64,000 nucleotides of DNA, taken from NCBI GenBank assembly GCA_019307945.1, contig JAFDIS010000012.1, positions 1-64,000 on the forward strand. Reading direction: 5' to 3'. The position numbers and the translations under genes are program-made. The DNA comes from Deltaproteobacteria bacterium. Lineage in GTDB: Bacteria; Desulfobacterota; DSM-4660; Desulfatiglandales; Desulfatiglandaceae. Each line of letters begins with the position of its first letter. Positions within the stretch are counted from its first letter, which is position 1. Below are positions 26,079 to 36,011 of this stretch, one piece after another. The notes under the pieces were generated by a model that did no database searches, was not told the origin of the DNA, and worked only from the letters and a program-made list of their open reading frames with translations.

Positions 26079-27344
26079 TTGGAATTTTCGACCATCAAAG
26101 GATTCAAGGATATCCTGCCCGAGGAGGTGGGCCCGTGGCAACGCCTGGAGCAAACGGCCCGCCACGTATTTCACTGCTTCGGATACCGGGAGATCAAAAC
26201 GCCCCTGCTGGAACGCACGGAACTGTTCAGCCGAAGCATCGGGGAAGAGACCGACATCGTCTCAAAGGAGATGTATACCTTTCATGACAGCAAGGGACGC
26301 GGCATGACCCTACGCCCCGAGGCTACCGCCTCCCTGACCAGGGCCTATATCCAGAACCGGCTCTACCACCAGAGCCCTGTCCAGAAACTCTTCACCATCG
26401 GGCCCATGTTTCGGCACGAACAGCCGCAGAAGGGCAGGTTCAGGCAGTTTCACCAGATCGATGCGGAGATCTTCGGGGATCCAGGGCCCATGAGCGATGC
26501 TGAACTGATCCTGATGGCCATGGAAATCCTGCGCCTGCTGGATCTTGAAGGGCTCACCCTGGCCGTGAATTCCCTGGGCTGCCCGGAGTGCAGGCCCGGA
26601 TTTCGTTCCGAACTCTCAAAGTTCCTGGCTCAAAAGACCGGAGCCCTTTGTGACAATTGCACGAGACGGGCCCGGACCAATCCACTGCGGATCTTCGATT
26701 GCAAGGTGCCCGCATGCGGCCAAGCGGTGGCCGGGGCACCGTCCGTCCTCGATTTCTGCTGCGAGGCATGCCGCGCCCATTTCAAGGGCCTCCAGGGCTA
26801 TCTGGAAGAAGCTCAAATCCCGTTCCGCGTGGACCACAGGCTCGTGCGCGGACTAGACTATTACACCAGGACGGCGTTCGAGATCCAGACGGACCTCCTG
26901 GGCGCACAAAACGCCGTGGTGGGAGGCGGCCGCTACGATCAACTCACGCAACAGTTGGGAGGCCCGGACCTGCCCGCCATAGGCTTTGCCATGGGCATGG
27001 AGCGCGTCGTGGCCCTGATGGAAAGAAGGGGCGAGGCCATGCCCGAGAGACCTGATCTCTTCATCTGCGCCCTGGGGACTGAGGCCGGCAAGGCCGCCTT
27101 TGTCTGGATGACCGACCTGAGGAGATCAGGGTTCTGGGTGGAAATGGATTACTCCGGCAAGGGTCTCAAGGCCCAGATGAAGCGTGCTCACCGCCTGGGG
27201 GCCCGAAGAGCGCTCATCGTGGGCGAGGACGAACTCGCCGCAGGAAAGGCGGTCCTGCGTGACATGGACAACAAACGCCAGGAAGAGGTGGCCCTCGAAG
27301 GACTGACCTCCCACCTGCAGCAGGCCTTGAGGCAAAATGACTGA
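26079..27344 (+). CDS. hisS: Histidyl-tRNA synthetase
   Basis: 421 aa from TTG 26079; no ATG or GTG precedes the conserved N-terminus (FSTIKGFKDILPEEVGPW) in this frame. Class II motif 2 is in LYHQSPVQKLFTIGPMFRHE, the histidine-specific LVRGLDYYTRTAFEIQ lies near 250-265, and AVVGGGRYDQL and AIGFAMGMERV form motif 3. A cysteine-rich insert near residues 170-230 (CPEC, CDNC, CKVPACG, CCEAC) probably binds zinc. It charges tRNA-His. It overlaps aspS by 8 nt, so the two form an operon. Confidence 0.95.
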   Translation: MEFSTIKGFKDILPEEVGPWQRLEQTARHVFHCFGYREIKTPLLERTELFSRSIGEETDIVSKEMYTFHDSKGRGMTLRPEATASLTRAYIQNRLYHQSPVQKLFTIGPMFRHEQPQKGRFRQFHQIDAEIFGDPGPMSDAELILMAMEILRLLDLEGLTLAVNSLGCPECRPGFRSELSKFLAQKTGALCDNCTRRARTNPLRIFDCKVPACGQAVAGAPSVLDFCCEACRAHFKGLQGYLEEAQIPFRVDHRLVRGLDYYTRTAFEIQTDLLGAQNAVVGGGRYDQLTQQLGGPDLPAIGFAMGMERVVALMERRGEAMPERPDLFICALGTEAGKAAFVWMTDLRRSGFWVEMDYSGKGLKAQMKRAHRLGARRALIVGEDELAAGKAVLRDMDNKRQEEVALEGLTSHLQQALRQND

Positions 27345-29139
27345 GAAACACCCCCTTCAGATCGATGCTCTGTCAGGTTGGAAGCGGACCCATGATTGCG
27401 GCTGTCTCCGCAAGGAGGATGCGGGCCTGGAAGTGATCCTGATGGGCTGGGTCAACGGCAGGCGGGACCTGGGAAACCTCATCTTCATCGACCTCCGGGA
27501 CCGGGGAGGCCTGACCCAGGTGGTCTTCGACCCGGAGGTGGATCCCCGAAGCCACGAAAAGGCCCATATCCTGCGAAACGAATGGGTCGTGGCGGTGAAA
27601 GGCCGGGTGTCTCCGCGGCTGGAGGGCCGGGAGAATCGTGATCTGCCCACGGGTGAAATCGAGATCAAGGCCCTTGAGCTGCGCATCCTAAACCATACCG
27701 ACACACCGCCCTTTCAGGTTGACGGAATGGTGGACGCCTCAGAGGCCCTCAGGATGAAATACCGCTACCTCGAGCTGAGAAGACCCCAGGTCCTGGAAAA
27801 CTTCCGCAAGAGGCATCACATCGCGACCGTGGTCCGCAGCACCCTCAACTCGAAGGGTTTCCTGGAAGTGGAAACTCCCTTCCTCACCCGAAGTACGCCC
27901 GAAGGGGCCAGGGACTACGTGGTTCCCAGCCGAGTGAACCCGGGCATGTTCTATGCGCTGCCTCAATCCCCCCAGCTCTTCAAACAGTTGCTCATGGTGG
28001 CCGGCTTTGATCGCTATTATCAGATCGTGCGATGCTTCAGGGACGAGGACCTGCGGGCGGACCGGCAGCCCGAATTCACACAGGTGGACATGGAGATGTC
28101 CTTCGCGGATGAGGAAGGCGTCATGCAGGTGATCGAGGACCTCATGAAGGCCCTGTTCCACGAAGTGCTGGGACGACCGATGCCCGCCCCCATACCGCGC
28201 ATCACCTACCATGAGGCGATGGAGCGTTACGGAACGGACCGACCCGACCTGCGGTTCGGGATGGAAATGGAGGACATCTCCGAGCTGGCGGCAAGATCCG
28301 ATTTCCGCATTTTCCGCGGCACCGTGGAAGAGGGAGGCGTGGTAAAGGCCCTCACGGTCCACGGCGGGGCGGGGGAGTTCTCCCGCAAAGGGATCGACGA
28401 ACTGGCGGCCACCACATCCGAGGGCGGTGCTCGGGGCCTGGCATGGGCCAAGGTGACCGAAGGGGGCTGGCAGTCGTCATTGGACAAGTTCTTCGATGGG
28501 AGCCTGAAGGCCCGGGTAAACGAGAGGCTTGGAGCAGCTCCCGGGGACCTGCTCCTCATGGTGGCGGACAAACGGCCTACAGCGAACCGCTCCCTGGGCC
28601 TGTTGCGGCTGGAAATCGCACGCCGATTGAAACTTTACGAGGCGGATCAATTCGCCCTGGCCTGGATTACCAGGTTCCCCCTGTTCGAATGGGACGAGGA
28701 GCAAGATCGCCTCGTCTCGGTTCATCACCCCTTCACCTCTCCCATGGAAGAAGACATGGATCTGCTGGAGTCGAACCCGGAAGGAGTCCGCTCCCGGGCA
28801 TACGATCTAGTGCTGAACGGCGCGGAGATCGGGGGGGGGAGCGTGAGAATTCACACCCTGCCCATGCAGGCGCGGATCTTTCGGATCCTGGGCATCTCAG
28901 AGGAAGAAGCCGGGGTCAAGTTCGGGTTTTTCCTGGAGGCCTTGAAGTACGGCGCACCCCCGCACGCGGGCATGGCGCTTGGTTTCGACCGGCTGGTGGC
29001 CATCCTCGCGGGCGTTTCATCCATTCGGGAGGTGATCGCCTTTCCCAAGACAACGAGCGCCTCCTGTCCCCTGACCGAGGCCCCGGCGCCCCTGGACGAG
29101 GCACAGTTGCGGGAACTGGGCCTCAAACCGATCCGGTAG
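27337..29139 (+). CDS. aspS: Aspartyl-tRNA synthetase
   Basis: 600 aa, the bacterial length. It has the N-terminal OB-fold anticodon domain (VILMGWVNGRRDLGNLIFID), class II motif 1 (FLEVETPFLTRSTPEGARDY), motif 2 (YYQIVRCFRDEDLRADRQPEF), the bacterial GAD insertion in the middle, and motif 3 (GAPPHAGMALGFDRLVAILAG). It charges tRNA-Asp, and in bacteria lacking AsnRS also tRNA-Asn; that cannot be judged from this window. The start overlaps the hisS stop by 8 nt. Confidence 0.96.
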   Translation: MTEKHPLQIDALSGWKRTHDCGCLRKEDAGLEVILMGWVNGRRDLGNLIFIDLRDRGGLTQVVFDPEVDPRSHEKAHILRNEWVVAVKGRVSPRLEGRENRDLPTGEIEIKALELRILNHTDTPPFQVDGMVDASEALRMKYRYLELRRPQVLENFRKRHHIATVVRSTLNSKGFLEVETPFLTRSTPEGARDYVVPSRVNPGMFYALPQSPQLFKQLLMVAGFDRYYQIVRCFRDEDLRADRQPEFTQVDMEMSFADEEGVMQVIEDLMKALFHEVLGRPMPAPIPRITYHEAMERYGTDRPDLRFGMEMEDISELAARSDFRIFRGTVEEGGVVKALTVHGGAGEFSRKGIDELAATTSEGGARGLAWAKVTEGGWQSSLDKFFDGSLKARVNERLGAAPGDLLLMVADKRPTANRSLGLLRLEIARRLKLYEADQFALAWITRFPLFEWDEEQDRLVSVHHPFTSPMEEDMDLLESNPEGVRSRAYDLVLNGAEIGGGSVRIHTLPMQARIFRILGISEEEAGVKFGFFLEALKYGAPPHAGMALGFDRLVAILAGVSSIREVIAFPKTTSASCPLTEAPAPLDEAQLRELGLKPIR

Positions 29140-29202
29140 GTCGCCGGGCGGACCCCGCAGATCCTCCGGCATCCCGCTCCTCAGCATGTTTTTTCATCTT
29201 TC

Positions 29203-29266
29203 TTTTCTTGACAAGCGGTGGATCGTTGCTATTTTTCTTGACAATTTTTGTCGATTGAGGCATAAG
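29203..29266 (+). promoter_or_regulatory. Tandem sigma-70-type promoters for the PxxKW gene
   Basis: TTGACA (29208-29213)-N16-TATTTT (29230-29235) and TTGACA (29238-29243)-N17-CATAAG (29261-29266). Both -35 boxes sit in a repeated TTTCTTGACAA, 30 bp apart. Confidence 0.5.
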
Positions 29267-29307
29267 TAACAGTTCTTTTTAGATTTTAGAGAAAGGATGT
29301 GATAACC

Positions 29308-29586
29308 ATGGTTTGTACAAGCGTCAAGGAAGGGGTTGAGTGCTACTTCATGAGCAAGAAAGGCTGCCAGTTCAACGGCGGCACCTGCCACCAAGTCGTT
29401 GAGGAATGCAGCGGCTGTCAGAAGGTCACCGAGTTTCCCACCGGAAAATATTGCCTGGTGTTTCCCGATCCCGCGGCCAAATGGCGGCTGGGCAAATGCG
29501 TCATGGCAACTCATCTGAAGGGTAAAGAAAAAAGGGGAAACGGAAGGTTGAATCCCCTCAAGGCATCAAAGCGCGGTTCCAGGTAA
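29308..29586 (+). CDS. PxxKW family cysteine-rich protein
   Basis: 92 aa from ATG 29308, with AAGGA about 10 nt upstream; the in-frame GTG at 29299 is too close. Seven cysteines are spread through the first 70 residues (VCTSVKEGVECYF, GCQFNGGTCHQVVEECSGCQ, YCLVF, GKC), and the family name motif is seen in FPDPAAKWRLGKC. These small proteins are known mainly from sulfate reducers and relatives; their function is unknown and metal or cluster binding is a guess. The last 20 residues are basic and probably disordered. Confidence 0.85.
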   Translation: MVCTSVKEGVECYFMSKKGCQFNGGTCHQVVEECSGCQKVTEFPTGKYCLVFPDPAAKWRLGKCVMATHLKGKEKRGNGRLNPLKASKRGSR

Positions 29587-29761
29587 ACTGAAGAATCGTC
29601 CCCGGGCTCCCGGACGACGGCAGGCGCGGGTAATCCGCCTCGCGGGAGGTCTCTGCGGTCTTTGGGTGGAGGCCCCGGCGGAACTTTTCGAGGATCCGGG
29701 ACTCCGCCCCATGGGGAACATGAGGAAGCGCTCGGGGACCCCACCGGCCCTCCCGATCTCA

Positions 29762-30489
29762 TCACCTCTTGAGGTAGAGCAGGAACTCCCGGTTACCCTT
29801 GGGGCCCAGGATGGGGGAGGGCATATGCCCTTCCACCTTCCATCCCAGGGACTTGCTGTGGATGCAGATGTCCTCCACCACGGCCTGATGAAGCCGCGGG
29901 TCCCGCACCACACCGCCCTTGCCCACCCTGCCCTTGCCCACCTCGAACTGGGGTTTGATCAGGACCACGATGAAGGCCTTTTCTTCCAGGAGACGGGAGA
30001 CGGGAGGAAGTACGAGTTTCAGGGATATGAAGGAGACGTCCGCGACCGCGCCGTGAAGCGGGCCGGGAAAGGTCCCGGGGGCGACATGGCGGATGTTGGT
30101 CCTCTCCACCACTTTCACCCGGGGGTCCTGCCGCAGTTTCCAGGCCAGTTGCCCGTACCCGACGTCCAGGGCCACCACCCGCCGTGCTCCTCTCTGGAGC
30201 AGACAGTCCGTGAATCCCCCGGTGGACGCACCCACGTCCAGGATATTGAGGCCTTCCACCCGGATGGCGAAACGTTCCATGGCCGCGGCCAGTTTCAGGC
30301 CTCCGCGGCTCACGTAGGCCGGTCCCTGCTCCACGTCTATGGCGGCGTCCGTGGCCACCGCCCGCCCGGGCTTGTCAACGGGCCGACCCTCCACCGCCAC
30401 CCGACCCGCCATGATAACGGCCCTCGCCTTCTCCCGGCTTTCCGCCAGGCCCCGTTTCACCAGAAGAAGATCAAGCCTTATCTTTTCAT
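29762..30489 (-). CDS. tlyA: TlyA-type rRNA 2'-O-methyltransferase, apparent one-base frameshift at codon 2-3
   Basis: About 242 aa if repaired. It has an N-terminal S4 RNA-binding domain ([20 protein letters not shown]) and a FtsJ-like methyltransferase domain with SAM motif [20 protein letters not shown] near residue 80. TlyA proteins methylate 16S and/or 23S rRNA cytidines. The conserved frame has no ATG, GTG or TTG at its beginning. The ATG at 30489, which overlaps the dxs stop as ATGA and has AAGGAAGG in front, opens the wrong frame (ATG AAA AGA TAA). One extra A in the A-run at 30483-30486 would give the expected MKKIRLD. It is either a sequencing deletion or a true lesion. Confidence 0.85.
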
Positions 30490-32390
30490 CCTTCCTTTTT
30501 GCCCCAGAGATTTCTCGCCTCCCGCAGCACGCCCTCCGTATCCATGCCGTACTTGGCACGCAGGATGGAAACCGGGCCGTGTTCGATGAAACGATCCGGC
30601 AGGGCCACACGCCGCACCCTGACTCCCTCCACCCCCGAGTCGTTGAACAACTCCAGCACCGCCCCGCCCAGACCGCCCTGACGCGTGTTTTCCTCCAGCA
30701 CCAGGACACGTCCCGCACCTTGGGCCAGATCGCACAGGCGGGAATCGAGGGGCTTTACGAACCTGCAGTTGATCACCGAAGCGGAAATTGCATCCTCCTC
30801 CAGGCGCCGGGCGGCCTCCAGGGCGGGCCTCACCAGGCTCCCCAGCGCAATCATCACCAGGTCCTTGCCCTCCCTGAGTACCTTGGCCTTGCCGATCTCC
30901 AGCCGCCGGTAGTCCGTCTCCAGGTCCACCCCCAACCCTTTTCCCCTGGGATATCGCAGGGCGATGGGGCCCGGATGATGGATGGCGGTGTAGAGCATGT
31001 GCCTCAACTCGTCTTCATCCGCCGGTGCCATGACCACCATGTTGGGCAGACTCCGCAAGTAGGAAAGATCGAAGAGCCCGTGGTGGGTGGGCCCGTCCTC
31101 TCCCACCAGGCCGCCGCGATCAATGGCGAAAACCACGGGCAGGTTCGGCAGACAGACGTCGTGGATGATCTGATCGAAGGCCCTCTGCAAAAAGGTGCTG
31201 TAGATCGCAACCACGGGGCGGTATCCTTCAGTGGCCAGCCCCGCGGCAAAGGTCACCGCATGCTGCTCGGCTATGCCAACGTCTAGAAAACGCTCCGGCC
31301 AGCGCTCGGCGAAATGGCTGAGGCCCGTACCCTCGGGCATGGCCGCCGTAATCGCAAAGAGATGTTCGAATTTTTCGGCCAGATCCACCATGGTCTCACC
31401 GAAGATCTCCGTATAGGAGGGAATCGGTTTTTCCCGCGGCGGAGGGGGACAACCGGTGGTCACTTCGAAGCACCCAACGCCGTGATAATGGGCGGGATCC
31501 TTTTCCGCCGGCTCATAGCCCTTTCCCTTCCGGGTGAGCACATGCACCAGGACCGGGCCTTCCAGATGTCCCACGTTCCGGAAGGTCTCGATGAGCTCCG
31601 GAAGCCTGTGGCCTCGGATGGGGCCCACGTACTTGAACTTGAAGGCCTCGAAAAGCATCCCGGGGGTGAAAAAAGTGATGAAGGAGTCCTCGCTTTTCCG
31701 AACAAGGTTCAGAATGTTCTCTCCCACCCCTGGCAGGGATCGGATGAAATTCTCCAGATCTTTTTTCAGGTTGACGAACCTCCGCCCGGTCATTTTCCTG
31801 CTGAGGAAGGAGGAAAAGGCCCCCACGTTGGGCGCGATGGACATGGCATTGTCATTCAGGACCACTATTAGGTCCTTTTCCGTGTGGCCCGCCTGATTCA
31901 GGCCTTCGAAGGCCATGCCGGCTGTCATGGACCCGTCGCCGATGACCGCGATCACTTTGCAGTCCTCTCCCCTAAGGCTCTTGGCCGTGGATATCCCCAG
32001 CCCGGCGGAGATGGAGGTACTACTGTGCCCGGTGGTGAAGGTATCGTACGGGCTCTCTTCGCGCTTGGGAAATCCGCTGATCCCTCCGTGCTGTCTGAGG
32101 GTATGGAATCGATCCTTTCTGCCGGTGAGCAACTTGTGCGCATAGGCCTGATGCCCCACGTCCCATATAATCTTGTCCCGGGGGGCCTCGAACACGTAGT
32201 GCAGGGCGATGGCCAGCTCGACCACTCCCAGGCTCGGCGCCAGATGCCCGCCGGTCTCGGCCACAGTTTCAATGATCGTCCGTCGAATCTCCCCTGCCAG
32301 GGCCTCCAGGTCTTTGACCTTCAAGGCCTTGAGATCCGCCGGGCTCTGCACGGCGTCCAGCAGAGGCGTCGGATTTTGGGTGGAATTCAT
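30486..32390 (-). CDS. dxs: 1-deoxy-D-xylulose-5-phosphate synthase
   Basis: 634 aa, usual length. The thiamine diphosphate motif is [18 protein letters not shown]...NDNAMSI near residues 150-180. The N-terminal [18 protein letters not shown] and the transketolase-like region [17 protein letters not shown] with the catalytic glutamate are present, followed by [17 protein letters not shown]. It makes DXP from pyruvate and glyceraldehyde 3-phosphate, the first step of the MEP isoprenoid route. It sits after ispA (ATGA overlap) and before tlyA, a common bacterial gene order (xseB-ispA-dxs-tlyA). Confidence 0.96.
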   Translation of the reverse strand: MNSTQNPTPLLDAVQSPADLKALKVKDLEALAGEIRRTIIETVAETGGHLAPSLGVVELAIALHYVFEAPRDKIIWDVGHQAYAHKLLTGRKDRFHTLRQHGGISGFPKREESPYDTFTTGHSSTSISAGLGISTAKSLRGEDCKVIAVIGDGSMTAGMAFEGLNQAGHTEKDLIVVLNDNAMSIAPNVGAFSSFLSRKMTGRRFVNLKKDLENFIRSLPGVGENILNLVRKSEDSFITFFTPGMLFEAFKFKYVGPIRGHRLPELIETFRNVGHLEGPVLVHVLTRKGKGYEPAEKDPAHYHGVGCFEVTTGCPPPPREKPIPSYTEIFGETMVDLAEKFEHLFAITAAMPEGTGLSHFAERWPERFLDVGIAEQHAVTFAAGLATEGYRPVVAIYSTFLQRAFDQIIHDVCLPNLPVVFAIDRGGLVGEDGPTHHGLFDLSYLRSLPNMVVMAPADEDELRHMLYTAIHHPGPIALRYPRGKGLGVDLETDYRRLEIGKAKVLREGKDLVMIALGSLVRPALEAARRLEEDAISASVINCRFVKPLDSRLCDLAQGAGRVLVLEENTRQGGLGGAVLELFNDSGVEGVRVRRVALPDRFIEHGPVSILRAKYGMDTEGVLREARNLWGKKEG

Positions 32391-33319
32391 TTGTTTCTCT
32401 CAATGATGTATTTCGCAATGAGGCGCAGGGGATCGGCCTTCACGTCGAACGGTTCCAAAAAGTCTATGGCCGATTGCACCAACTGCGCCTGGAGCGACTT
32501 GGATTCGTGCAGCCCTACCACTGCGGGGTAAGTGCTCTTCTCCTTCCTCTGATCACTTCCCGCGGCCTTGCCCATCATCTCGGCATCTCCCTCCACGTCC
32601 AGGATGTCGTCGGCGATCTGGAATGCAAGACCGATTCTCTCTCCATAGGACCTGAGCGCCGCCACCTGGTGTTCGTCCCCTCCGCCCAGCAGGGCCCCGA
32701 CCGTGACGGATGCCGTTATCAGTGCACCGGTCTTGCACGCGTGCATGTACCTGAGGGTCTCCAGATCCAAGGAACGGCCCTCGGAGCGGATATCCACCGC
32801 CTGCCCGCCCACCATCCCCTGATAGCCCGAGGCCCGGGCGATGAGCCGAATCACCCGGAGGATCCGTCTCTCCGAGATCCCACTCACGGTCTCCTCCGCG
32901 CTCAGGAGGCGGAAGGCCTCGGTCAGAAGCCCGTCGCCGGCCAGCAGGGCCATGGCCTCTCCGTAAACCATGTGGTTCGTGGGAACTCCCCGACGCAGAG
33001 CATCATCGTCCATGACGGGCAGGTCGTCGTGAATCAGGGAATAGGAATGAATGAACTCCAGGGCACAGGCCACGGGCATGGCATCGCGCCATGCCCCCCC
33101 CACCGCCTCGGCGCCGGCCAGACACAGGATGGGTCTCAGGCGCTTGCCCCCCGCCAGCAGGCTGTACCTCATGGCCTTGATCAGCTCGGAGGCGGGTCCC
33201 CGGGGCTCCGGCAGATAATCCCGGATGGCCCGATCGACGGCGGTCTTCCTCTCCTCCAAGTAACGCTTCAGATCCAAGCGGTTTTCACTCCGAACGGCCC
33301 TGGAAGAATCATTGACCAT
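32387..33319 (-). CDS. ispA: Short-chain polyprenyl diphosphate synthase (FPP/GGPP synthase)
   Basis: 310 aa from ATG 33319, overlapping xseB by 11 nt. The first aspartate-rich motif is [14 protein letters not shown] and the second is [14 protein letters not shown], with [16 protein letters not shown] before the first. It condenses DMAPP/GPP with IPP to farnesyl or geranylgeranyl diphosphate; product length cannot be settled by eye. Its stop overlaps the dxs start. Confidence 0.93.
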   Translation of the reverse strand: MVNDSSRAVRSENRLDLKRYLEERKTAVDRAIRDYLPEPRGPASELIKAMRYSLLAGGKRLRPILCLAGAEAVGGAWRDAMPVACALEFIHSYSLIHDDLPVMDDDALRRGVPTNHMVYGEAMALLAGDGLLTEAFRLLSAEETVSGISERRILRVIRLIARASGYQGMVGGQAVDIRSEGRSLDLETLRYMHACKTGALITASVTVGALLGGGDEHQVAALRSYGERIGLAFQIADDILDVEGDAEMMGKAAGSDQRKEKSTYPAVVGLHESKSLQAQLVQSAIDFLEPFDVKADPLRLIAKYIIERNK

Positions 33320-33548
33320 CTTCCTCCTCCGGCGCAAAGGGGACCTCCCGAAGACCTTCTTCCCCATCCTTGACAAGGAGAGAGACCTTCTTCTCCGCCT
33401 CCTCGAGCTTAGCGGAACAGAAACGGACCAGTTTCATTCCTTCCTCGAACACCTTCAAGGAGTCCTCCAGGGACAATTCCCCGGTCTCGAGGTTTTCCAC
33501 GATCTCTTCAATCCTCGCCATGGCATCTTCGAATTTCTTATCGGCCAT
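33309..33548 (-). CDS. xseB: Exodeoxyribonuclease VII small subunit
   Basis: 79 aa from ATG 33548 with AGGGGGA upstream. The family signature is FEDAMARIEEIVENLETGEL, followed by LEDSLKVFEEGMKLVRFCSA. The protein forms a complex with XseA that degrades single-stranded DNA. The acidic tail (EEEDGQ) overlaps the ispA start. It is separated from xseA by about 120 bp. Confidence 0.93.
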   Translation of the reverse strand: MADKKFEDAMARIEEIVENLETGELSLEDSLKVFEEGMKLVRFCSAKLEEAEKKVSLLVKDGEEGLREVPFAPEEEDGQ

Positions 33549-33670
33549 AATTCCCCCTGCTGAACGCGCCTGGTCCGCCTCTTTTCCCATCCCGGCACCG
33601 TGCGAGGCGGGCTTCATCTTTGCCCTCGCTCTGTGGAAAATTTTATAACGCCCTTTTAGCCGCTGTCAAA

Positions 33671-35032
33671 TCAAGGTCCCGGACTCTCGTCCTCATTCAC
33701 GCCTTCCACGCGGCATTCCAGGGCCCCCTGGGCCAACAGGACGTGGACCCGCCTACCCGGTTCCACACCGGCCGCGGTGGTCAGGACCCGACCCTCGGGG
33801 AGTTTCCGGGTCACACTGTAGCCTCTTTTCAGGACCGCCAGCGGGCTCAAGCCCTTCAACATCTCCTCAAGCCTCTTAAGGGCCATGGTCCGGTCCATGA
33901 CGATGCGCCGTCCCGCCCCGGTGAGCATCCCCTGGGCGTGGACCAGCCTCTCTGTCATCAGGATGATGGAACGAACGGGAGACTGCACCAGGAGGGCCCG
34001 GCGCTCCATTGCGAGGCGACGGTCCGCCTCGCGCAATACGCCCTCCATGCGCCGCTCAAGCCGAGCCCGCATCTCATCCAGGCGAAGCCAGGAGTCGGAG
34101 AGCCGTTTCCGCGGGTCGCGGATCCCTTTTCGAAGATGTCTGAGATCCCTGGCGAAATCCGCAAGTCTCTGGGTCACGGCCGTCTGGAGCCGTTCCGCTT
34201 TTTCTCGAAGAGCGGCAACGAGGGCCGCCTTTTCCTGAACGAGGAGTTCCGCCGCGGCGGAAGGCGTAGGGGCCCTGAAATCTGCGGCAAGGTCCGAAAT
34301 CGTCACATCTATCTCATGGCCCACCGCAGAGACCACCGGGATCCTGGAACGCCGGATTGCCAGGGCCAGTTCCTCCTGATTGAAGGCCCAGAGGTCCTCC
34401 AGCGATCCCCCCCCACGCGTCAAAACAATGACATCTCCGTCGAAATGTCGATTGATGAGATCCAACGCCTCCACCATCTCCTCTGCGGCTCCTTCCCCCT
34501 GGACGCGTACGGGAACCACGGTCACCCATATATTGGCGAACCGTCTTTGAATCACTTTGAGGAAGTCCCGGATGGCGGCCCCCGTAGGGGAGGTGATGAC
34601 CCAGACACGCCGCGGCAAATAGGGGAGAGGCCTCTTGGCGACCTCGTCAAAGACGCCCTGGGCGGCCAACTTTCTCTTGAGTTGTTCAAAGGCCAGGGCC
34701 AGGGCCCCCACGCCCAGAGGCTCCAGATAGTCGAGGATCACCTGGTACTCTCCGCGCGGAGCATAAACGGAGATCCGCCCCCGGGCGAGGACCTTCATAC
34801 CGTTTTCAGGCAGAAACCGGAGATATCGCGCCTGGGTTCGAAACATGACGGCCCGGATCCTGGCCGCCTCGTCCTTGAGATCCAGGTAGTAATGGCCCGA
34901 TGCCGGAGTCCTGAAATTGGATACCTCCCCCTCCACCCAGATGAATTCAAAGCGCTCCTCCAGGAGGTCTCGTATTTCGCCGGTCAGTCGGCTTACCGTG
35001 TAAACCGGGGGCCCGTTGCCGTTCTGCGACAA
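33671..35032 (-). CDS. xseA: Exodeoxyribonuclease VII large subunit
   Basis: 453 aa from TTG 35032, chosen because AAAGGAG lies 8 nt upstream (35041-35047); the open frame extends to an ATG at 35083 without such a site. It has an N-terminal OB fold (YTVSRLTGEIRDLLEERFEF, WVEGEVSNFRTPASGHYYLD), catalytic-domain motifs (VWVITSPTGAAIRDFLKVI, VDVIVLTRGGGSLEDLWAFN as DGDVIV...) and a long coiled coil (ALREKAERLQTAVTQRL). It cuts single-stranded DNA to oligonucleotides from both ends. Confidence 0.95.
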   Translation of the reverse strand: MSQNGNGPPVYTVSRLTGEIRDLLEERFEFIWVEGEVSNFRTPASGHYYLDLKDEAARIRAVMFRTQARYLRFLPENGMKVLARGRISVYAPRGEYQVILDYLEPLGVGALALAFEQLKRKLAAQGVFDEVAKRPLPYLPRRVWVITSPTGAAIRDFLKVIQRRFANIWVTVVPVRVQGEGAAEEMVEALDLINRHFDGDVIVLTRGGGSLEDLWAFNQEELALAIRRSRIPVVSAVGHEIDVTISDLAADFRAPTPSAAAELLVQEKAALVAALREKAERLQTAVTQRLADFARDLRHLRKGIRDPRKRLSDSWLRLDEMRARLERRMEGVLREADRRLAMERRALLVQSPVRSIILMTERLVHAQGMLTGAGRRIVMDRTMALKRLEEMLKGLSPLAVLKRGYSVTRKLPEGRVLTTAAGVEPGRRVHVLLAQGALECRVEGVNEDESPGP

Positions 35033-35190
35033 AAGGGTTCTCCTTTCATCCTTCCCCGCTCTCCGTGTGGGGGTCGCGAACAATATACGGCCAAGACACG
35101 AATGGAGACAAGGCCAATCTGGGGAGTGGGTACCACCTGTCTTTGCAGCGCCCCCCGTCCCCCTGAGGAGACGGAAAAAACGGTTTGCCG

Positions 35191-35206
35191 TGGCATCGAT
35201 TTTGCA
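35191..35206 (+). promoter_or_regulatory. Sigma-54 promoter of the PilZ gene
   Basis: TGGCATcgattTTGCAT: TGGCAT, 5-bp spacer, TTGCA, with GG and GC 12 bp apart. The expected start is about 70 nt before the PilZ start codon. Confidence 0.75.
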
Positions 35207-35282
35207 TTATCAGTCTTGAGGACGCAGTCCTCCGATGGGGAGGGGTGGGAGTGGGCCGGCCCCACAGCAATCATTCGACAGG

Positions 35283-36011
35283 ATGGGCATGGAAACACCC
35301 GAACTAATCACCGGGGACAGAAGGACCCGGATTTTTCGCCAACTGCAAAAGGATCGAACCGTTCTGACCCTGCGGCTCCTGGGCCGCGACTACGAGCGGC
35401 TCACGATGGTGATCGGCGTGGAGCAGGACGGGGGACAGCCCTCTTTCCTCATCGATTATCCGAGGGGGTTCCGGGAGGCCGTATCCGGGATCCCCGTGTG
35501 GATGCTGCGCTTCGAGTTTATCGGGACGGACCACCTCGCTTACCGGTTCAGGACCAAAGGCGGCAGGATCCTGAAAGAGGGCGTGCATCTTCCCCTGCCC
35601 GAGGCCATCGAGAGGATCCAGAGGCGGGCCCATTTCCGCGTGGAGGCGCCCCTGGGTTCCACGGTCCGTTTTCCCGATCCCGGCCCGGGAGGAGACTTGC
35701 TGGAAATGGCCCTCGTCAATGTAAGCGTGGGGGGCGCCCTCATGGCGTCCCGGAAGGCGGGCGGTCCCTCGGATTCGCTCGGGATGGACACGGAGATACG
35801 CGACCTCAAATTGTTTTTCCCGCTCCCGGATGAGGATGTGACCATCCCGGTTCGGTCCGCCGTGGTCAAAAGAGTGGAATCGGACGGGGAGACGGGCAAG
35901 CCCAAGTACGCCGTGCGGTTCGAGCCACTGCCCGCCGCGGAGGCTGATCGCCTCAACGAACTGATCTGGGAGATCCAACGGATCCAGCTCCGCAGGCAGC
36001 AATTGTTGTGA
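35283..36011 (+). CDS. YcgR-like flagellar brake protein with PilZ domain
   Basis: 242 aa from ATG 35283 (a second ATG is at 35289). The N-terminal YcgR-like domain covers residues 1-110. The PilZ domain follows, with the c-di-GMP-binding arginines in RIQRRAHFRVEAP near residue 115 and the second motif VNVSVGGALM near 150 (NxSxxG, a permitted variant of DxSxxG). On binding c-di-GMP such proteins slow or bias the flagellar motor. It is transcribed opposite to the flagellar operons and has its own sigma-54-type promoter, so it is probably under flagellar control. Confidence 0.88.
   Translation: MGMETPELITGDRRTRIFRQLQKDRTVLTLRLLGRDYERLTMVIGVEQDGGQPSFLIDYPRGFREAVSGIPVWMLRFEFIGTDHLAYRFRTKGGRILKEGVHLPLPEAIERIQRRAHFRVEAPLGSTVRFPDPGPGGDLLEMALVNVSVGGALMASRKAGGPSDSLGMDTEIRDLKLFFPLPDEDVTIPVRSAVVKRVESDGETGKPKYAVRFEPLPAAEADRLNELIWEIQRIQLRRQQLL

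Noticed and set aside
33620-35833. Very long + strand open frame (over 700 codons)
   Set aside because: Antisense shadow of xseA, then an off-frame of the PilZ gene. Composition is Pro/Gly/Arg-rich as in typical shadows.
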